A stretch of DNA of 64,000 bases, taken from Arthrobacter sp. P2b (GTDB taxonomy: Bacteria; Actinomycetota; Actinomycetes; Actinomycetales; Micrococcaceae). Positions 42,715 to 51,416 of this stretch are shown in pieces. Numbering within the stretch: the first letter of the stretch is position 1; each line of letters opens with the position of its first letter. The stretch is from contig NZ_FVZL01000002.1 of the NCBI RefSeq assembly GCF_900168295.1, positions 1 through 64,000 on the forward strand, read 5' to 3'. Made by a program: the position numbers and the translations under genes. The notes beneath the pieces are model-generated. The model searched no databases, was not told where the DNA came from, and was given only the letters and a program-made list of their open reading frames with translations.

Positions 42715-44313
42715 CTAATGCGTCGCCTTGATTTCGTGGATGGTCAGGTCACGGAAAGTGGCGGCTCCTTCGTGGGCGTACAGGCGGATCCCGCTGTCGC
42801 CTTCAAGAGGGAAGACCCGGTGCGAGTGCACCACCCGTCCGTCTCCGACGAACATCTCCACGCTCGTGCGGTCGACGAGGATGCGGATGGTGAGCCTTCC
42901 CGTCGAGGGGTCAATCGGCGTCCGGGTTTCACCGCCGGTTGGGTTGATAGTTGGGCGCCTGTTCACGTAAACGAAGGGACCCCGCAGGAATGCGCCGGCG
43001 GCGACATGCCGGCCGCCGCCCGGTGCACGGCATACTTCCAGACCCACGTTGGCAGGCGGGGAAGCGGGGTCCCACATTAGCTCGCAGGTAAGGTCGTAAG
43101 CGGCTGTGCGAACGTCGAGGTCCCGGGTGCCCCGTACAACGACGTCGCCCAGGAGATGCGTGCGCTTCACATGGTTTTGCAGCGCCGACGTGGGGGCGGA
43201 AACGAGGTGGTACACACCGTTCGTGTGTTTGAGGCGGACGTCGCGCACGATCATGTCATCGCCGTTGTAGCCGTCGGTCTCGAGGGTGGGTGTGTTGTGG
43301 GGGTAGTCCCAGAAGTTCGCCCACCCGATCGCCCGGCGGAGGGTCTGATCTTCCGCACCCGAGGCGTCGTGATGCGGATAGGTGACTGCTCCATAAAAGT
43401 CGTAGCCATAGTCGAGCCATTCGGGCTCGGCATGATCAGGCGTGAAAGACGTGCCGTCGAAGGTGCCGGTCCAGTACGCGTAGGTGGCGGGCAGGCCGCG
43501 GCCTTTGCCGTTGGCGCTCGTGCCGAGGATCCAGTGCGTGCTGCCGTCGTCGGCGGTCATCCGGAAGATATCAGGGCATTCCAGCAGCCCAAGATCGGTA
43601 CGCACGAATTCGCCGACGCGCTTCCAGGACCGCAGGTCGGCCGATGTGTAGAAGCCGAGCTTTTGCCCCTCGGCGTTCATCATGAACCATCGCCCGCGGT
43701 CAGCGTCCCAGATCACCTTGGGATCACGGAAGTCATGCACTCCGGGGTTCGGCAACACGGGGGCTGTACCCCCGGGCTGGAACGAGCGTCCCCGGTCGGT
43801 TGAGTACCACAGGTACTGAGCCTGGCGGCCATTCGGCGCCTGCGTGACGAGGGCTATTACCGCACCCTCGCCATACCCGGCGGTATTCCGCTCGTCGACC
43901 ACAAGGGATCCTGACCAGCAGTCGCCGTTGCCGTCGCTGAATTTGGGGATCGCGACGCCGCGGTCGGTGAATGCCACGTGATCCGTGGTGGTGGCGCGGC
44001 GCCACGACGTGCCTCCGCCGCCCTGCAGGTAGTCGGCGTTGTACAGGTAGTAGTAGTGGTATTCCCCGTCCAGGTAGATGGGGCGCTGGGGGTCGTTCTT
44101 CCAGTTGTCGGGGACGCTGAAGTGATAGGTCGGGCGCATCCGGCGTGATCCTTTTGACAGTGAGCCCTTTGATCCGGGGTCAGGCGTCTTCGCCGGCGCG
44201 GCTGCAGCGGGTTCGGCGAAGGAGGCTGAAAGTGCAAGCGATCCGCTGAGTGCAGCCACCCCGCTTCCCCTAAGGATTGCACGGCGGGAGACCGGGGGTG
44301 GCAGTTCAGTCAT
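42715..44313 (-). CDS. Tat-exported GH32 enzyme (levanase or levan fructotransferase)
   Basis: A 532-residue glycoside hydrolase family 32 protein. The N-terminus carries a twin-arginine signal (SRRAILRG, Arg10-Arg11) and a hydrophobic stretch ending AAAAP, so it is exported folded. The nucleophile is Asp74 in WKNDPQ (the common form is WxNDPNG), the transition-state Asp is Asp197 in FRDPKV and the acid/base is Glu245 in ECPD. The WKNDPQRPIYLDG form resembles Arthrobacter levan fructotransferase and related levanases, so it may make levanbiose or a difructose anhydride instead of free fructose. It is the last gene of the peptide-type ABC operon, overlapping the ATPase stop by four bases. Confidence 0.88.
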   Translation of the reverse strand: MTELPPPVSRRAILRGSGVAALSGSLALSASFAEPAAAAPAKTPDPGSKGSLSKGSRRMRPTYHFSVPDNWKNDPQRPIYLDGEYHYYYLYNADYLQGGGGTSWRRATTTDHVAFTDRGVAIPKFSDGNGDCWSGSLVVDERNTAGYGEGAVIALVTQAPNGRQAQYLWYSTDRGRSFQPGGTAPVLPNPGVHDFRDPKVIWDADRGRWFMMNAEGQKLGFYTSADLRSWKRVGEFVRTDLGLLECPDIFRMTADDGSTHWILGTSANGKGRGLPATYAYWTGTFDGTSFTPDHAEPEWLDYGYDFYGAVTYPHHDASGAEDQTLRRAIGWANFWDYPHNTPTLETDGYNGDDMIVRDVRLKHTNGVYHLVSAPTSALQNHVKRTHLLGDVVVRGTRDLDVRTAAYDLTCELMWDPASPPANVGLEVCRAPGGGRHVAAGAFLRGPFVYVNRRPTINPTGGETRTPIDPSTGRLTIRILVDRTSVEMFVGDGRVVHSHRVFPLEGDSGIRLYAHEGAATFRDLTIHEIKATH

Positions 44314-45404
44314 GCGGATGCCTTTTCTTGAACGTTCGACGGCGGGACGTTGGGTTGGGCCGGTTCGCCCGCCAGGGCGTGGCCGCCGGCACCAGCCCAG
44401 GGCCGGTAGAGGTGGCAGCGCACCCAGTGGCGGTTTGCAGGGTCACCAACCTGATGGCGCACGGGTTCCTCGGCCGAACAGGCCTGGTTCGTGTCGCCGT
44501 CGTAAGCGCACGTCGTTGAAGCCATGACCGCTTGCCGCAGTTCGGCCCGGCGGACGGGATCGTATGAGCCTGCCCGCGCGGGGTCCGGGACAGCCGACAC
44601 CAGGAGTTGCGTGTAGGGGTGCGCGGGGTTTGCCAGCAGGTCCAGGGACTCGCCCTCCTCAACAACTTCACCCGCGAACATCACGGCCGTCCGGTCCGCC
44701 AGGTAGCGGGCGGACGCGAGGTCGTGGGTGATGTAGAGCATCGAGATTCCCTGCTCGTCGCGGAGCTTGCGCATCAGGTTCAGCACGCCGATGCGGACGG
44801 ACACATCCAGCATCGAGGTGGGCTCGTCAGCCAGGATGACTTGTGGTTCGACGGCGAGGGCCCGGGCAATCGCAACGCGTTGGCGCTGGCCGCCGGAGAG
44901 CTCGTGCGGATACGAGTTCAGCATGTCAGCCTGCAGGCCAACAGTGGTCATGAGGTCTTCGAGACGCCGCCGGGTCTCCTCCTCGGTGCCGCCACTTTTC
45001 CCGTGGATCGCCAGCGAACGCCGCAGGAAATGCTCGATTCTGTGGGCAGGGTTCAACGAACCGAAGGGGTCCTGGAAGACCATCTGCAGCTGGGACCGAA
45101 ACGCACGCGACGCCTGGAAACGATCGCGTTTGAGGATGTCGACGCCGTCGATCAGGATCGCGCCGGAGTTCGGCTTCTCGAGCCGGGCCACACAGCGGGC
45201 CAGGGTGCTCTTGCCAGAACCGGACTCGCCGACAAGCGCCACGATTTCGCCGCGGCCGATGGTCAGGTCCACGCCGTGCAGGGCGCGGACCGACGAGCGG
45301 GTGAACAGTCCTCCAATGGGGAACGACTTACCCAGGCCACGAATTTCAAGGGCGGGTGTGCTGGTGGTGGACCCAGCCGCCGGCAACGTCAGGGAGTGGC
45401 TCAT
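44310..45404 (-). CDS. oligopeptide-type ABC transporter ATP-binding protein, DppF/OppF class
   Basis: A 364-residue ABC ATPase with Walker A GESGSGKST, signature LSGGQRQRVAIARAL and Walker B ILADEPTSML. The C-terminal region has the oligopeptide extension (HPYTQLLVSAVPDP) and several Cys near the end (TTCAYDG, QACSAEEP), as in OppF-like subunits. It starts within the stop of the DppD-type gene (ATGA) and overlaps the GH32 gene in turn. With the second ATPase it drives import by the adjacent permeases. In this operon context the cargo is probably a fructan oligosaccharide rather than a peptide. Confidence 0.9.
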   Translation of the reverse strand: MSHSLTLPAAGSTTSTPALEIRGLGKSFPIGGLFTRSSVRALHGVDLTIGRGEIVALVGESGSGKSTLARCVARLEKPNSGAILIDGVDILKRDRFQASRAFRSQLQMVFQDPFGSLNPAHRIEHFLRRSLAIHGKSGGTEEETRRRLEDLMTTVGLQADMLNSYPHELSGGQRQRVAIARALAVEPQVILADEPTSMLDVSVRIGVLNLMRKLRDEQGISMLYITHDLASARYLADRTAVMFAGEVVEEGESLDLLANPAHPYTQLLVSAVPDPARAGSYDPVRRAELRQAVMASTTCAYDGDTNQACSAEEPVRHQVGDPANRHWVRCHLYRPWAGAGGHALAGEPAQPNVPPSNVQEKASA

Positions 45405-46363
45405 CGTGCGGCTCCTTCCAGGTTTGCGGAATCAATGACTGAAGCGTCGGCACCAAACGGGGCCACCAAATGGCCCGGCGCAGCCTCGCCCAGGTCCGGA
45501 ATGTTCCGGAACTTCACGCCGTCGGGCAGTCCCGTCAGCGGAACCCGCGGGCCGGTGAGCGGCGGGAACGCGCCCATCAGCGCCTGCGTGTAGGGGTGAA
45601 GGGGGTTGGCGTAAACGTCCTGTGCTTTCGCGGTCTCCACGATCCTGCCGCCGTACATCACGGCCATGCGGTGCGAGAGTTCCACCATGAGCGACATGTC
45701 GTGCGTGATAAAGAGGACAGAGAAGCCGAGCTCGCGCTGGAGGTCCTTGATCTGCGCCATGATCTCCTGCTGCACCACCACGTCCAGCGCGGTGGTGGGT
45801 TCGTCGAGGATCAACAGCGACGGCTTGAGTGCCACCGCCATCGCTATGACAGCGCGTTGACGCATGCCGCCCGAGAGCTGATGTGGGTAAGACTTGAGGC
45901 GCGCCGGGTCTATCCTCACGAGTTCCAGCAGTTCAGCGGCGCGCCGCAGGGATTCCTTGCGGGAGTAACCGGCGTGGGTAGTAAAGATGTCCACGATCTG
46001 TTCGCCGATGGTCAGCACCGGGTTGAGCGAGTTCATGGCCGACTGGAAGACCATGGCCACGTCCTGCCAGCGGAAGCGCCGCAGCTCCTCCGGGCTCATG
46101 GCCAGGACGTCCTTGCCGCCGAAGGAAATGCTGCCGCCTGCGATCTTCGCAGGATCCTTCAGGAGCCGCATGATCGAATTGGCGATGGTTGACTTCCCGC
46201 AGCCGGATTCGCCCGCCAGCCCGAAGACCTCACCGGTGCCGATGCTGAAGGAAACACGGTCCACGGCGGTGGTGGAGCGGGTGTCGCCGATGTACTTGAC
46301 GGTGAGGTCCTTGACGTCCAGGACAGGTTCGTGGGAGCCGAAGGAAACTTGGGAGATGGTCAT
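45401..46363 (-). CDS. oligopeptide-type ABC transporter ATP-binding protein, DppD/OppD class
   Basis: A 320-residue ABC ATPase: Walker A GESGCGKST, signature LSGGMRQRAVIAMA, Walker B LLILDEPTTAL, and the peptide-family C-terminus (YANPLHPYTQALMGAFPPL). The ATG at 46363 overlaps the permease stop by four bases (ATGA); the frame upstream of it is unused. It pairs with the DppF-like gene downstream. Confidence 0.9.
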   Translation of the reverse strand: MTISQVSFGSHEPVLDVKDLTVKYIGDTRSTTAVDRVSFSIGTGEVFGLAGESGCGKSTIANSIMRLLKDPAKIAGGSISFGGKDVLAMSPEELRRFRWQDVAMVFQSAMNSLNPVLTIGEQIVDIFTTHAGYSRKESLRRAAELLELVRIDPARLKSYPHQLSGGMRQRAVIAMAVALKPSLLILDEPTTALDVVVQQEIMAQIKDLQRELGFSVLFITHDMSLMVELSHRMAVMYGGRIVETAKAQDVYANPLHPYTQALMGAFPPLTGPRVPLTGLPDGVKFRNIPDLGEAAPGHLVAPFGADASVIDSANLEGAAR

Positions 46364-47298
46364 TTGGCCGCGCTCCTTTCGGTGTCTTTCGGGGTTTTGA
46401 TCTTCCGCAGCCGCGGGTTGGTGACCTCGTCCACGGCATAGTTGATGAGGGCAAGGGCGAAGGCGACCAGCGCGATGCAGACGCCCGAGGGAACGAACAC
46501 CCACCAGCTGCCGGTCAGCAGGGCGCCTTCGTTGCCTGCCCAGAAGAGGTTGTTGCCCCACGAGACCGTGCTGGCATCGCCCAGGCCCAGGAACTCCAGG
46601 CCTGCTTGGGCACCGATGCCGTAGATGACGCAGGCCAGCAGCGTGCCCATCACGATCGAGGCCATGTTGGGCAGGATTTCGCGGAACATGATCCGGCCGG
46701 CCCGTTCACCGGACACCACGGCCGCGGCCACAAAGTCCTTCGAGCGGATGGACAGGGCCTGCGAGCGCAGGACGCGCGCTGAGCCTGCCCAGCCGGTGAC
46801 CACCAGGACAAGAATCACTGTGCCCAGTCCCGGAGGGAGGAACGCGGCCAGGATGACCAGCAGCGGCAGGCCGGGAAGGAGCAGGAAGACGTTGGTTACC
46901 AGGGACAGCGCTTCGTCGATGAACTTGCCGAAGTACGCCGAGGCAAGTCCCACCAGGATGCCGACGAAGGTGGACGCGAAGCCCACGGTGAGTCCCACGA
47001 ACAGCGAACTCCGGGAGCCGTGGACCGTCAGCGCGAGCACGTCCTGACCCTTGGCTGTAGTTCCCAGCCAGTGCTCGGCTGATGGTTCCATGGATGCCAT
47101 GGCGGTGATCCGCGACGGGTCGCCGGGGAAGAGTACCGGTGCCAGCAGGGCCAGTGCGATGAAGACGAGCATCACGGCCATGCCTGTGAGGGCTTTTTTG
47201 TTGGTGAGGATGCCGTGAACGAAGCTGCGGTTGGGCTTGCGGGCCGCCGGGGTTTTGGCGGCCGTTGTGCCGGGTTGCTTCAGGATTGCGGTTGTCAT
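46360..47298 (-). CDS. oligopeptide-type ABC transporter permease, DppC class
   Basis: A 312-residue membrane protein with an N-terminal cytoplasmic part, one helix, an extracytoplasmic loop containing AEHWLGTTAKGQDVLALTVHG (the DppC family hallmark) and about five more helices. The EAA-type loop is around RSKDFVAAAVVSGERAGRIM. It starts 11 bases after the DppB-type gene and overlaps the ATPase start. Confidence 0.9.
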   Translation of the reverse strand: MTTAILKQPGTTAAKTPAARKPNRSFVHGILTNKKALTGMAVMLVFIALALLAPVLFPGDPSRITAMASMEPSAEHWLGTTAKGQDVLALTVHGSRSSLFVGLTVGFASTFVGILVGLASAYFGKFIDEALSLVTNVFLLLPGLPLLVILAAFLPPGLGTVILVLVVTGWAGSARVLRSQALSIRSKDFVAAAVVSGERAGRIMFREILPNMASIVMGTLLACVIYGIGAQAGLEFLGLGDASTVSWGNNLFWAGNEGALLTGSWWVFVPSGVCIALVAFALALINYAVDEVTNPRLRKIKTPKDTERSAAK

Positions 47299-47309
47299 GA
47301 TCGCTCCCT

Positions 47310-48287
47310 CTAGTTACTGCGCACGCGCGGGTCGAGGCGGACGTAGAGGATGTCCACCAGGAAGTTGGCCAGCAGCACGGCGGCGGTGATTGTCAGGAAC
47401 AGGCCCTGCATGAGCGGGTAGTCGAGGCCCTGGACGGCGTTGAGGAGCTGGTAGCCGACGCCGGGGTAGGCGAACACCACCTCGGTGAGCAGCGCGCCGC
47501 CCACCACGAATCCCAGCCCCATGCCGAAGCTTGTGACGGACGGGAGCATGGCGTTGCGGGCTGCGTAGCGGAGCATGATGCGGCCCGGGCGGAGTCCCTT
47601 GGCCTCGGCCATGGTGATGTAGTCCTCGGAGTTGGTGGCGATCATGGTGTTCCGCATGCCCAGCATCCAGCCCCCGATGGAGACCAGCACGATGGTCAAT
47701 GCCGGAAGCACCAGGTGGGCGCCGACGTCGCCAATGAACTCCCACGTGAACCCTGGCTCCAAACCGGCAGTGAAGGCGTGCCGGATGGGGAACCAGTTCA
47801 GGACCACCCCGAACAGGTACAGTGCACCCATCGCGAGCCAGAAGTAGGGGAACGAGCCGATGAACACGAGCAGCGGCGGAAGCGCGGAGTCGACCGCGCC
47901 GCCGCGGCGCCAGGCTGCAAGGACACCCAGCAGGTTACCCACGACGGCGGCAATCACCAGGGCGGTTCCGCCGAGCAGGAGGGTCCACCCGATCTGGGAC
48001 GAGATGACCTCGGTGACCGGGGTGGGGAACCGGGAGATGGAAACGCCCATTTGCCCTGTGAAGATGTTGGTCATGTAGCCGATGTACTGCTCCCAGAGGG
48101 GCCGGTCATCGACACCCAGCAGCTTTCGCAGGGCCTCAATCTGTTCGGGCTGCATTCTGTCCTGGGAGCGGGCGAACATACGGGAGACGGGGTCTCCCGG
48201 CATGAAGCGGGGGAGCAGGAAATTCAGGGTGATGGATGCCCAGAAGGCAATCAGGTAGAAACCCAGGCGGCGCAGGATGAAGCGCAC
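47310..48287 (-). CDS. oligopeptide-type ABC transporter permease, DppB class
   Basis: A 325-residue membrane protein with the N-terminal helix (LGFYLIAFWASITLNFLLPR) and the DppB phrases PGDPVSRMFARSQ and IMLRYAARNAMLPSVTSFGM. The GTG at 48287 is chosen because GGAGGG lies five bases before it; the frame upstream crosses a hairpin region. It forms a channel with the DppC-type protein. Confidence 0.88.
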   Translation of the reverse strand: MRFILRRLGFYLIAFWASITLNFLLPRFMPGDPVSRMFARSQDRMQPEQIEALRKLLGVDDRPLWEQYIGYMTNIFTGQMGVSISRFPTPVTEVISSQIGWTLLLGGTALVIAAVVGNLLGVLAAWRRGGAVDSALPPLLVFIGSFPYFWLAMGALYLFGVVLNWFPIRHAFTAGLEPGFTWEFIGDVGAHLVLPALTIVLVSIGGWMLGMRNTMIATNSEDYITMAEAKGLRPGRIMLRYAARNAMLPSVTSFGMGLGFVVGGALLTEVVFAYPGVGYQLLNAVQGLDYPLMQGLFLTITAAVLLANFLVDILYVRLDPRVRSN

Positions 48288-48324
48288 GGTTTCCCTCCAT
48301 TCGGGAATTACGGAAAGTTTGGGG

Positions 48325-48416
48325 GCTGGCCGCCGGATGATCCGGCGGCCAGCTAATGCGGGCGGCATGGGCCCACACCGCCCGGGTTCCCTGGCCGAAG
48401 CGAAGCGAGGCCAGGG
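48325..48416. repeat. two intercistronic hairpins between binding protein and permease genes
   Basis: The first is a 14-bp perfect stem around one base (GCTGGCCGCCGGAT, 48325-48353); the second is CCCTGGCC and complement (48389-48416) extended by CACCGCC/GGCGGTG. No T-run follows on the minus strand. Such hairpins often protect the upstream message, so the solute-binding protein would be made in excess. Confidence 0.65.
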
Positions 48417-48429
48417 AGGCGGTGGGGTG

Positions 48430-50103
48430 TTATTTGCGCGGTTCCAGCGTGGTCAGCACCAGCACAGTAGAAGGTGAGCGGACTGAAAGGGTTGCGTAAG
48501 GGTTGTCCTCGGTGGGCCAGCCGGTGAAGCGGGTGTCATTGAACGCGCCCCACTCCGGACCGGAGAACAGCGGCACCAGCGGTGCGGCGTCGTCGTATTC
48601 TTCCTGCAGCTTGTTGGCGATGTCCTTCTGTTTGGACTCGTCGGCCTCGGCAGCGAACTCCGCCAGCAGGGCGTCGGCTGTGGTGTCGCCGAAGCGGTGG
48701 TAGTTGTCGAACGTCTTGGTGCCCACGGGCTTGACCGTCGCAGTGCCCATGGCGGCGTTGAAGTACTTGTACGGGCTGGGATCGTTGGCGCTCCAGACGA
48801 TGCCGGAGTCGAAGTCGCCCGTCTCGTAGCCGGCAACCACGGCAGCCCAGTCCGGTGACTCCACCTTTGCCGTGACGCCGACTTCTGCCAGGTTCTGCGC
48901 GATCACATTGGCCACGGACAGCCAGTCGGAAGAAGACGCTCCCACAGAGATCTTGAATTCGAACGGCTTGCCGTCCTTGAGCGTCCGCTTGCCGTCGGCA
49001 CCCTTCGGGTAGCCCGCCTTGTCCAGCAGCTCATTGGCCTTCTGGACGTCCAGCTTGGTCCAGGTGCAGTTCTCCTTGACCTCGTTGTTCTTCCAGGTCT
49101 CGTAGTTACCGGACAATCCGGTGCAGTCTGCAGGCTCGGCGTAACCGCCCATCCCGATCGTGGTGACCTGCTCCCGGTCCACGGCCATGCTCAGGGCCTT
49201 ACGGACATCAACATCGTTGAAGGGGGCCTTGGTGGTGTTGAGCTGCCAGTTGATCATGGCGCCTGTGGCCGGGAACCAGTAGTGGCGGTGTTCCTTGTCC
49301 TTGGAAACGAACGTCTTTTCGATGTTCGGGATGTACTGCGGGGCCCAGTCCACGTCGCCGTTCGCGGCGGCGAGGTTGGCGCCGTCGTTCCCTGCAAAAG
49401 CGAGCATCTTGATACCGGCAATCTTCTGCTTGTCCGGCTGCCAGTAGTTGGGGTTCTTCTTGAGCACAAACGACTGGGCCTGGAAACTGTCAACCTCGGT
49501 GTAAGGGCCTGTGCCGACGGGCTTGGCATTGGCGTCCTTCTCCGGATCGGCAAGGGCGGACCATACGTGCTTGGGCAGGATGGTGAGGTGCCCGACGTCG
49601 TAGAGGGCCGGCGACCAGGGCTTGTTGAAGGTGAACGTGACCTTATTGCCTTCGGCGCTCACGGTGTCAAGGTACTCGAAGCCGCCCTTGATCTTTTTCT
49701 GGAGCTCGAAGGTGTAAGCGACGTCCTCGGCCACGAAGGGCTGGCCGTCGGACCACTTAACGCCGTCGCGCAGGGTGAAGGTGATCGACTTGCCGTCGTC
49801 GGCGGCCTTCCATTCAGTGGCCAGCCACGGCACAGTGTCACCCTTGGCCGGGTTGAAGATCAGCAGCGATTCGTAGATGGACTGCTGGACCATTGGGTTG
49901 ACGGTGGGAGCGAACGGGTTGAAGTTCTGCACGAACGTGCCCATGTCCTCACGCGGAATGGTGAGGAAGGCGCTGGCGTTCGCCGCGGCATCGGTGCCGG
50001 CAGACTTGTTGCCGCTGGCTGCACAGCCGGTCAGCAGCAGTGCGCCTGCCGCCAGGCCGGCCGCCGTGATGCGGGCAGCCCTCAGGAATCGGGGTTGTGT
50101 CAT
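48430..50103 (-). CDS. solute-binding lipoprotein family 5 (peptide/oligosaccharide type)
   Basis: A 557-residue lipoprotein. The leader ends in LLTGC with Cys27, and the mature protein has the family-5 pattern (LATEWKAADDGKSITFTLRD, GVKWSDGQPFVAEDVAYTFE, TGPYTEV and VRKALSMAVDREQV). Family 5 proteins bind oligopeptides but also nickel, cello- and other oligosaccharides. Set in an operon with an exported levan-acting enzyme, it is likely to bind short fructans. It follows the LacI gene and precedes two permeases, two ATPases and GH32. Confidence 0.9.
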   Translation of the reverse strand: MTQPRFLRAARITAAGLAAGALLLTGCAASGNKSAGTDAAANASAFLTIPREDMGTFVQNFNPFAPTVNPMVQQSIYESLLIFNPAKGDTVPWLATEWKAADDGKSITFTLRDGVKWSDGQPFVAEDVAYTFELQKKIKGGFEYLDTVSAEGNKVTFTFNKPWSPALYDVGHLTILPKHVWSALADPEKDANAKPVGTGPYTEVDSFQAQSFVLKKNPNYWQPDKQKIAGIKMLAFAGNDGANLAAANGDVDWAPQYIPNIEKTFVSKDKEHRHYWFPATGAMINWQLNTTKAPFNDVDVRKALSMAVDREQVTTIGMGGYAEPADCTGLSGNYETWKNNEVKENCTWTKLDVQKANELLDKAGYPKGADGKRTLKDGKPFEFKISVGASSSDWLSVANVIAQNLAEVGVTAKVESPDWAAVVAGYETGDFDSGIVWSANDPSPYKYFNAAMGTATVKPVGTKTFDNYHRFGDTTADALLAEFAAEADESKQKDIANKLQEEYDDAAPLVPLFSGPEWGAFNDTRFTGWPTEDNPYATLSVRSPSTVLVLTTLEPRK

Positions 50104-50181
50104 GATGGTTGTCTCTTTCCTATCTTCATCTGCAAGGTGAAGGGGTGGGGGAGGGGTTGCTCTTCGAAAGTGATTTCGCGG

Positions 50182-51252
50182 TCAGACCGAAGAGCGTTCT
50201 AGCAGCGGACAGCCGACTAATTGCTGGTCGGCAATTATCGGCTGTCCTGCTGTAAGGGCTGCGAGCGTCTGGACTCCCAGGGCGCCCATTTTTTCGAACG
50301 GCAACGCAACCGTGGTCAGCTTGGGCCTGAGGTAGGCCGCAATCAGTTCCTGGTTGTCGAAGCCGATCACGGCGATGTCTCCGGGGATGGTCAGGCCCCG
50401 TTCCTTGATGGCGTCGTAAGCGCCCATCGCCATGCGGTCGTTGAGGCAGAACAGCGCGCTTGGCCTGTCCTCCTGTGGGTAGCGGTCCAGGATGCGGCAC
50501 GCGGCCTCATACCCGCCGTCCGCCGTTGCGTATCCGGGCACCACGAGCTCGGGATCCAGCTCGAGTCCGGCTTCGGCGAGTGCTTCGCGTGCACCCGCCA
50601 AACGCCCGACTGCAGCTGGAATGACCGGGTCAAGGTTGATGACTCCGATCCGGGTGTGGCCCGCCTGGAGCAAACGTTCGACGGCGACGCGTCCGCCCGC
50701 ACGCTCGTCGGGGACGATCGAGGGCAGCTTTCCATCCGCGTCGAAGCAGTTGATCAAGACGGTGGGTACTTCATTGGCGCTCTCCGGAACGTGGACGCCG
50801 CGGTGAAAAGTTGCTGCGTACAGAAGTCCTTCCACCCGCTGCTCCAGCAGCTTTTCGGTTGCGGCATCTTCCAGGCCCTGGTTGGGTCCCACGGCATCGG
50901 CCTGGTCGGAGGGCGCGATGAGCAGGAACTTGCGGTCGAGCCAGGCTTGGTCTTGTGCACCCTTGATGATGTCGACGGCGAATGGGGCCGTCACGATCTC
51001 GGTGACAATCCCGTACCAATCACTTCGCTGCGATGCCAGTGCCCGTGCTCCGGCATTCGGGCGGTAGCCCAGCGCCTGAACAGCTTCGATGATCCGGGAG
51101 CGGGTTTCCTCGGAGATGCTGGCATTTTCGCGGTTGCTCAACACGAACGAGACGGCAGTCCGGGAAACGCCGGCGTGCTTGGCCACATCATTCATGGTGA
51201 CACCCCGCTGCCGCGCAGCCGCAGCATGATTTGAGGTGGTGGTCTTCGCCAT
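50182..51252 (-). CDS. LacI-family regulator of the levan operon
   Basis: A 356-residue LacI-type repressor with a typical helix-turn-helix (TMNDVAKHAGVSRTAVSFVL) and a sugar-binding core of periplasmic-binding fold (TVLINCFDADG, IGVINLDPVIP, IAVIGFDNQELIAA). The ATG has GGAGCATTCA upstream. It is the first gene of the levan operon, and two palindromes built on TAACGCGCGTTA lie just upstream, one overlapping the likely promoter. Autoregulation together with the transporter and GH32 is likely; a fructose or oligofructoside effector is a guess. Confidence 0.9.
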   Translation of the reverse strand: MAKTTTSNHAAAARQRGVTMNDVAKHAGVSRTAVSFVLSNRENASISEETRSRIIEAVQALGYRPNAGARALASQRSDWYGIVTEIVTAPFAVDIIKGAQDQAWLDRKFLLIAPSDQADAVGPNQGLEDAATEKLLEQRVEGLLYAATFHRGVHVPESANEVPTVLINCFDADGKLPSIVPDERAGGRVAVERLLQAGHTRIGVINLDPVIPAAVGRLAGAREALAEAGLELDPELVVPGYATADGGYEAACRILDRYPQEDRPSALFCLNDRMAMGAYDAIKERGLTIPGDIAVIGFDNQELIAAYLRPKLTTVALPFEKMGALGVQTLAALTAGQPIIADQQLVGCPLLERSSV

Positions 51253-51287
51253 TGAATGCTCCGGAGATCGTGGTGATGTTGCCTGCG

Positions 51288-51303
51288 AGTAACGCGCGTT
51301 ACT
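51288..51303. promoter_or_regulatory. LacI operator O1 (GCGC centre)
   Basis: A perfect palindrome AGTAACGCGCGTTACT, 36 bases upstream of the LacI start. It shares the outer TAAC/GTTA with the other fructan operon's operators but has centre GCGC instead of ACGT. Confidence 0.85.
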
Positions 51304-51317
51304 AGTGCGTGTGATAG

Positions 51318-51347
51318 AGGTTACGCGCGTTACTCTCGCACTGTCAA
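51318..51347 (-). promoter_or_regulatory. promoter of the levan operon
   Basis: A TTGACA -35 (51342-51347) with a weak -10-like TAACCT 18 bases on (51318-51323), reading left. The -10 lies inside operator O2, so the repressor would block polymerase directly. Confidence 0.5.
51319..51334. promoter_or_regulatory. LacI operator O2 (GCGC centre)
   Basis: GGTTACGCGCGTTACT, one base short of a perfect palindrome in the core, centred 31 bp (about three helical turns) from O1. Confidence 0.75.
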
Positions 51348-51416
51348 GGGGTATTTTTCTTGGCTGTGGGGTCAGTGCCGCGCGCCTGTCCCATGGCGCC
51401 GCGGGGAGGGTGGGTG

